Shown piece by piece: positions 59,996 through 64,000 of a stretch of DNA of 64,000 bases (positions are counted from its first letter, which is position 1; each line of letters begins with the position of its first letter). Source of the DNA: Elusimicrobiota bacterium (GTDB lineage: Bacteria > Elusimicrobiota > Elusimicrobia > UBA1565 > UBA9628). Where the stretch lies: contig JAGWUP010000006.1 of the NCBI GenBank assembly GCA_028868375.1, positions 103,576 to 167,575 on the forward strand. Reading direction: 5' to 3'. Made by a program: the position numbers and the translations under genes. Below the pieces are notes generated by a model. The model was not told where the DNA came from, searched no databases, and saw only the letters and a program-made list of their open reading frames with translations.

Positions 59996-61471
59996 ATGGA
60001 CAAGACGATCAACGGGCTGCTGATCGAGGACGATCCGGACGACACCCTGCTGCTCATGGAGCTGATGGCCGGCCAGAGCTGGCCCGCCTTCACCTTCGCC
60101 TTCACCTGCGCCGAGAACCTCCAATCGGGATTGAAGCTCCTCCATGACGGGGCCTTCGAGGTCGTCCTTCTCGATCTGATGCTTCCCGAGAGCCGCGGGA
60201 TCGAGACGGTGCGCCGGGTCCGCGCGCAAAGCCCCGATATCCCGATCGTCGTGCTGACGGGCCTGAGCGACGAGAAGATGGGGCTGGAGGCCCTGGCCAG
60301 CGGAGCGCAGGACTACCAGGTCAAGGGAAACATCAGCGGCCACGCGCTCAAACGGACGATCAGCTTCGCCGTGGAGCGGCATCGCCTGACGGCGGGCTTG
60401 AGGAACACCATCGAGAACGCCCCGGACGGGATGGTCGTGATCGACGGCAAGGGCGCGATCCGCTACGTCAATCCGGCGGCGGAGCGCTTCTTTACGCCGG
60501 AGCGACTGCTGCCGGGCAAGCCCTTCCCGCATCCCCTGCCCGCAAGCGGCCAAGGGGAGATCAAGCTCGCCGGCGATGGCGGCGAGGAGCGCTGCGCCGA
60601 GATACGCTTGTCGGACATCCAATGGGGGGACCAATCGGCCAAGCTGGCCCTGATCCGGGACATCACCGAATTGCGCCGCTTAGAGGAGCTCCGGGCCGAG
60701 ATACGGGAGAGCCGGCGGATGGACAAGCTCAAGGACGAGCTCATCAGCTCCATCTCCCACGAGATGCGCAGCCCCCTGGCGATCGTCAAGGCGGCCATCT
60801 GCAATCTGCGCGACGGCCTGGCCGGTCCCCTGCTGGATCAGCAGACCGACATGGTCCGCCTGGCGCATCGCAACGTCATGCGGCTGGAGCGCATCGTCGA
60901 CAACGTGCTCGATCTCTCCCGCCTGGAATCCGGCAGGGCCCTCATCAAGACTTGCTCCGTCGACCCCGGGCGCCTGCTCCGGGACGCCCTGACCGGCTTC
61001 GAGCTGCTGGCGAACGAACGGCAGCTCTCCCTGGAGCTGGACATTCCCGCCGAGTTGCCCCATGTCCAGGCGGATCCGGAGCTCTTCGTCGAGGTCCTCG
61101 ACAACCTGCTCAGCAACGCCATCCGTTTTTCCCGGGCGAAGGTCATCGTGCGCGCGCGCGTGGCCGAGGCGGCGCAGGCGAGCAGTCGGCCCGCGCCGGC
61201 TGGCAGCGGCGCCGCCGTGCTCTCGGGGCGCCGCTGCCTCCAATTGAGCGTGATCGACGACGGCAACGGCATACCGAGGGAGCGCCTCGGTGATTTGTTC
61301 AACAAGTTCGTCCAAATCGATCGTCGCAAGAGCGGGGGCCCGCGCGGCGGCGGGGCGGGCCTGGGCTTGGCGCTGTGCAAGGAGATACTCAACCGCCAGG
61401 AGGGCAGGATATGGGTGGAGAGCGAGGAAGGCCGCGGGGCTCGGTTCCATTTCGCCCTTCCGCTGGCCTAG
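59996..61471 (+). CDS. Histidine kinase with N-terminal receiver (REC-PAS-HisKA-HATPase)
   Basis: 491 residues and no membrane helix. The N-terminal receiver has LLIEDDPDD and Asp in VVLLDLMLPES; a PAS domain follows (about 135-240; NTIENAPDGMVVIDGKGAIRYVNPAAERFF, split at PDGMVVIDG). HisKA has SISHEMRSPLAIVK, and the catalytic domain has NLLSNAIRFS, DDGNGIP and GGGAGLGLALCKEIL. A receiver at the front suggests that it is a phosphorelay intermediate. TTGAGC-N17-TACATA lies upstream. GGTGACA repeats at 59922-59938 precede it. Confidence 0.9.
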   Translation: MDKTINGLLIEDDPDDTLLLMELMAGQSWPAFTFAFTCAENLQSGLKLLHDGAFEVVLLDLMLPESRGIETVRRVRAQSPDIPIVVLTGLSDEKMGLEALASGAQDYQVKGNISGHALKRTISFAVERHRLTAGLRNTIENAPDGMVVIDGKGAIRYVNPAAERFFTPERLLPGKPFPHPLPASGQGEIKLAGDGGEERCAEIRLSDIQWGDQSAKLALIRDITELRRLEELRAEIRESRRMDKLKDELISSISHEMRSPLAIVKAAICNLRDGLAGPLLDQQTDMVRLAHRNVMRLERIVDNVLDLSRLESGRALIKTCSVDPGRLLRDALTGFELLANERQLSLELDIPAELPHVQADPELFVEVLDNLLSNAIRFSRAKVIVRARVAEAAQASSRPAPAGSGAAVLSGRRCLQLSVIDDGNGIPRERLGDLFNKFVQIDRRKSGGPRGGGAGLGLALCKEILNRQEGRIWVESEEGRGARFHFALPLA

Positions 61472-61872
61472 GACGAGGCGCGGAGAAGCCGCGCGTCGTC
61501 ATGGTCGACGACGACGGCGATTTCCAGGCCGTCGTGCGGGAGTGGATTTGCGCGCGCTACGAGCACGTGGCCCTGTCGGACGGCGAGGGCCTCGAGGAGC
61601 TGCTCGAGTCCCTGGCCCCGGACCTGCTGATCCTGGACGTGCGCATGCCGGGGCTTGACGGCTTTAAGCTCTGCAAAAGGCTGCGCGCCGACGAGCGCTA
61701 CGCAGAGCTGCCGGTGCTCTTCTTGACCGCCTGCAAGGAGGACGCCGATTTCCTCTCGAACCTGGAGGCCGGCGGCACGGCCTACCTGACCAAGCCCGTC
61801 GCGCGCAAGGACCTGCTGAGGGTGATGGGAGAATTGACCGCGCTCTCCGGCGCCGGCGCCCGGACCTCCTGA
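61411..61872 (+). CDS. Stand-alone receiver domain protein
   Basis: 153 residues from the ATG at 61411 (AGGAGGG 7 nt upstream), overlapping the end of the kinase by 61 bp in another frame. A basic N-terminal about 30 residues precede one receiver domain ([10 protein letters not shown], Asp in [14 protein letters not shown], Thr in LFLTACKED, Lys in [10 protein letters not shown]). There is no output domain. Probably a phosphotransfer intermediate between the flanking kinases. A shorter start inside the receiver would remove the acidic pocket, so the overlapping start is needed. Confidence 0.8.
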   Translation: MGGERGRPRGSVPFRPSAGLGRGAEKPRVVMVDDDGDFQAVVREWICARYEHVALSDGEGLEELLESLAPDLLILDVRMPGLDGFKLCKRLRADERYAELPVLFLTACKEDADFLSNLEAGGTAYLTKPVARKDLLRVMGELTALSGAGARTS

Positions 61873-63401
61873 TGCCCAAGCAGCCCTCGCCCCTCGCGAC
61901 TCCGCAGGAGGATCAACTCCAGGAGCTGTTGGAATTGTCGCCGGACGCCATGGTCGTCGCCGACCGGGAGGGACGCATCTCCTTGCTCAACGGGCAGGCC
62001 GAAAAACTGTTCGGCTACGCGCGCCGGGAGCTGATCGGACAACCCCTGGAAATCCTGATGCCGGAGCGCTACCGCGCAAGGCACGTCGACCACCGCGCCT
62101 CCTACTTCTCCCGGCCCCGCACTCGCCCGATGGGCACGGGCCTGGAGCTTTTCGGGCGGCGCAAGGACGGCGCCGAATTTCCGGTGGAGATCAGCTTAGG
62201 CCCGCTTAAGACCGCCGACGGCGTCTTCGTCGTCAGCGCCATCCGCGACTTAAGCGAGCGCGTGCGCCTGCAAAAGGCGCTGGGCCGCGCCGAGGAATCC
62301 CTGGGCCTGATGATCGACAGCGTGCGCGACCACGCGATCTTCCGCCTGGACGAAAAGGGGCGGGTCGCCACCTGGAACCGCGGAGCCCAGCGCCTGAAGG
62401 GCTGGGCGGCGGAGGAGATCATCGGCCGGCACTTCCGCTGCTTCTATCCTCCGGAGGACGCCGCCGCGCGCAAGCCCGAGCGTGAGCTGGAGCGCGCGGC
62501 CCGCCAAGGCTCCTGCGAGGACGAGGGCTGGCGGCTGCGCAAGGACGGCTCCCGCTTCTGGGCCAGCGTCTCGCTTTCGGCCATCCGCGACGCCTCGGGA
62601 AAGCTCGTGGGCTTTGCCAAGATCACCCGGGACCGCACCGCGGCCAAGAACGCCGAGGACGCCCTGCTGGCCGCCAAGGCGGCCGCAGAGTCCGCCGGCC
62701 AGGAGCTGGAGGCCTTCAGCTACTCCGTCGCCCACGACCTGCGCGCGCCGCTGCGCGCCATCGGCGGCTTTAGCCAAGTCCTGCTGGAGGGACAGGCCGG
62801 GCGGCTTGACGAGGAAGGCCGGCAGCTCTTCGGGCGGATACGCGTCAATGTCTCACGAATGGAGCGCCTCATCGACGACCTGCTGATCCTCTCGCGCGCG
62901 GTGCGCACGCCGCTGGAGGTCGTTTCGACGGACTTAAGCGCCCTGGCATCCGAAATCGCCCGCACGCTGCGCCCCACCCAGCCGGAACGAAAGGTGGAAT
63001 TCGTCATCCAGCCCGGCTTGCGCGCCCGGGGGGATCGCGGCTTGCTGCGGCAGGTCCTGGAAAATCTCTTGTCAAACGCCTGGAAGTACACCGGCAAGCA
63101 TCCCAGCGCGCGCATCGAGTTCTCCGCCGCCTTGCGGGAGGGGCGTCAGACCTACTGTGTCCGCGACGACGGGGCCGGCTTCGACATGGCCTACGTCCAC
63201 AAGCTCTTCACGCCCTTCAACCGCCTGCATTCCGTAAGGGACTTCCCCGGCTCCGGCGTTGGGCTGGCGACGGTGCGGCGCATCATCGAGCGCCACGGCG
63301 GCCGCGTCTGGGCCGAGGGGCGTCCCGAGGCCGGCGCGGCCTTCTACTTCACCCTGGGAGAGGAACGCAATGAAGAACACCATCCTTCTGGTCGAGGATA
63401 A
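61872..63401 (+). CDS. PAS-PAS histidine kinase, phytochrome-kinase-like core
   Basis: 509 residues. PAS 1 (about 15-130; [18 protein letters not shown]), PAS 2 (about 140-265; [18 protein letters not shown]), HisKA with [17 protein letters not shown] (phospho-His), and HATPase with [28 protein letters not shown] and [19 protein letters not shown]. The kinase core belongs to the cyanobacterial-phytochrome (Cph1) group, but no GAF/PHY chromophore domain is present, so the signal enters through PAS. It overlaps the previous stop (TGATG). Confidence 0.92.
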   Translation: MPKQPSPLATPQEDQLQELLELSPDAMVVADREGRISLLNGQAEKLFGYARRELIGQPLEILMPERYRARHVDHRASYFSRPRTRPMGTGLELFGRRKDGAEFPVEISLGPLKTADGVFVVSAIRDLSERVRLQKALGRAEESLGLMIDSVRDHAIFRLDEKGRVATWNRGAQRLKGWAAEEIIGRHFRCFYPPEDAAARKPERELERAARQGSCEDEGWRLRKDGSRFWASVSLSAIRDASGKLVGFAKITRDRTAAKNAEDALLAAKAAAESAGQELEAFSYSVAHDLRAPLRAIGGFSQVLLEGQAGRLDEEGRQLFGRIRVNVSRMERLIDDLLILSRAVRTPLEVVSTDLSALASEIARTLRPTQPERKVEFVIQPGLRARGDRGLLRQVLENLLSNAWKYTGKHPSARIEFSAALREGRQTYCVRDDGAGFDMAYVHKLFTPFNRLHSVRDFPGSGVGLATVRRIIERHGGRVWAEGRPEAGAAFYFTLGEERNEEHHPSGRG

Positions 63402-63804
63402 TCCCGACGACGAGGAATTGATCATCAGGTCGCTCAAGGAGGGGAACATCCTCAACCGCGTGACGGTGGCGCGCGACGGCGAGGAGGCCCTGGACTGCCT
63501 GTTCGCGCGCGGGCCCCATGCCGGCCGCGGCGACTTCGATCTGCCCAGCGTCGTCCTCCTGGACCTGCAATTGCCCAAGCTCAACGGCATCGAGGTGCTC
63601 GCTCGCATCCGCGCCGATAAGCGCACCCGCCGCCTGCCCGTCGTCATCCTGACCTCCTCAGACGAGGAAAGGGACCGCCTGGACAGCTACGATGGGGGCG
63701 CCAACAGCTACGTCCGCAAGCCGGTGGACTTCGAGCAATTCGCCAAGGCCGTCAAGCAGCTCAAGCTCTATTGGCTGCTGCTCAACAGCCCGCCCGAGGA
63801 TTAG
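63370..63804 (+). CDS. Rcp1/CheY-like response regulator
   Basis: 144 residues consisting of one receiver: [16 protein letters not shown], Asp in [14 protein letters not shown], Thr/Ser in [12 protein letters not shown] and Lys in [12 protein letters not shown]. This is the Rcp1 subgroup, the usual partners of phytochrome-type kinases such as the one it overlaps by 32 bp. There is no DNA-binding domain. It terminates the signalling cluster. Confidence 0.92.
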   Translation: MKNTILLVEDNPDDEELIIRSLKEGNILNRVTVARDGEEALDCLFARGPHAGRGDFDLPSVVLLDLQLPKLNGIEVLARIRADKRTRRLPVVILTSSDEERDRLDSYDGGANSYVRKPVDFEQFAKAVKQLKLYWLLLNSPPED

Positions 63805-63901
63805 GCGCTGTCAAGTAATAACATGAACACTCTGCCGGGAGCGATTTTTGGAGCGAGCCGAGGAGTAAGGCGCAGCCCAAAAGCGCCCCGGCCCTACGGG
63901 G

Positions 63902-63998
63902 AGGCCCGAGCTTGGCCGATTTCCGCGTTGCTCATCGCTTACATGCCTAGCGGCATGCTCGCTCTTCGCGCCTTGAAATCGTCTCAAGCTCGGGCCTC
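63902..63998. repeat. Large imperfect palindrome at the window end
   Basis: Outer arms GAGGCCCGAGCTTG and CAAGCTCGGGCCTC (about 63902-63915 and 63985-63998) are followed inward by GATTTC/GAAATC and centre on CATGCCTAGCGGCATG. There is no coding potential in 63805-64000. It may be another dispersed element or an end structure of the upstream mRNA. It is cut close to the window boundary, so its full extent is unknown. Confidence 0.55.
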
Positions 63999-64000
63999 CA

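Overview
The window comes from a GC-rich, diderm, heterotrophic bacterium. Outer-membrane traits are Pal, LolA, TolQ/TolR/TonB-type proteins and a tripartite RND efflux system. No rRNA or marker set is present to fix the phylum. The style (type II-C CRISPR, family-4 uracil-DNA glycosylase, many start codons directly after a -10 box, dispersed palindromic repeats) reminded me of uncultured lineages such as Elusimicrobiota, but that is an impression and not evidence. Most of the window is GC-rich. The cas genes, the integrase block (about 5-8 kb) and some intergenic stretches look visibly less GC-rich, which suggests acquired DNA.

Layout. 0-4.7 kb: envelope lipoproteins, an NhaR-like LysR regulator, a zinc-ribbon miniprotein, a NhaD/ArsB-type transporter and a DUF202 protein. 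4.7-8.1 kb: a small island with hairpins, a tyrosine recombinase, paired palindromic operators, an unusual RibD-like deaminase/HATPase_c_4/winged-helix fusion, and tRNA-Ala(CGC). 8.2-23.5 kb: mostly housekeeping genes on the minus strand (mltG, methylmalonyl-CoA mutase large subunit, tyrS, priA, udg, coaB, coaC, omega-like, gmk), then pncC and a hybrid histidine kinase on the plus strand.

23.5-29.2 kb: a complete type II-C CRISPR-Cas module. A tracrRNA gene with a consensus promoter lies on the minus strand. It is followed by cas9 (about 1031 codons), cas1 and cas2 on the plus strand, and then ten identical 36-bp repeats with nine spacers. The tracrRNA orientation shows the array must be read from the minus strand, and each repeat ends in TATAAT in that direction, as in Neisseria-type repeat-borne promoters. 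Remnants of one dispersed palindromic element lie on both sides of the module.

29.2-38.2 kb: a long plus-strand operon: rpsO, pnp, accB, ftsK, lolA, rodZ, pgsA, pgpA and an exported protein. 38.2-46.7 kb: an Ig-like orphan, a perfect 21-bp-arm MITE-like element, then a minus-strand MoxR/DUF58/BatA/VWA operon. 46.7-49.4 kb: tolQ-tolR-tonB-like genes and a mannose-1-phosphate guanylyltransferase. 49.4-53 kb: an MFS protein with a long extracytoplasmic leader, a CYTH protein and uppP. 53-59.2 kb: a Cus-type RND efflux operon, back to back with a phosphorelay cluster (59.2-63.8 kb) of one DNA-binding response regulator, two kinases and two stand-alone receivers. The end of the window is a roughly 100-bp imperfect palindrome.

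Two properties cut across the window. Many first-in-operon genes have a -10-like TANNNT box only 6-9 nt before the start codon and no Shine-Dalgarno, pointing to widespread leaderless transcription, whereas operon-internal genes use overlapping ATGA/GTGA/TGATG junctions. Palindromic repeat families (called A, B and C here) recur between genes.
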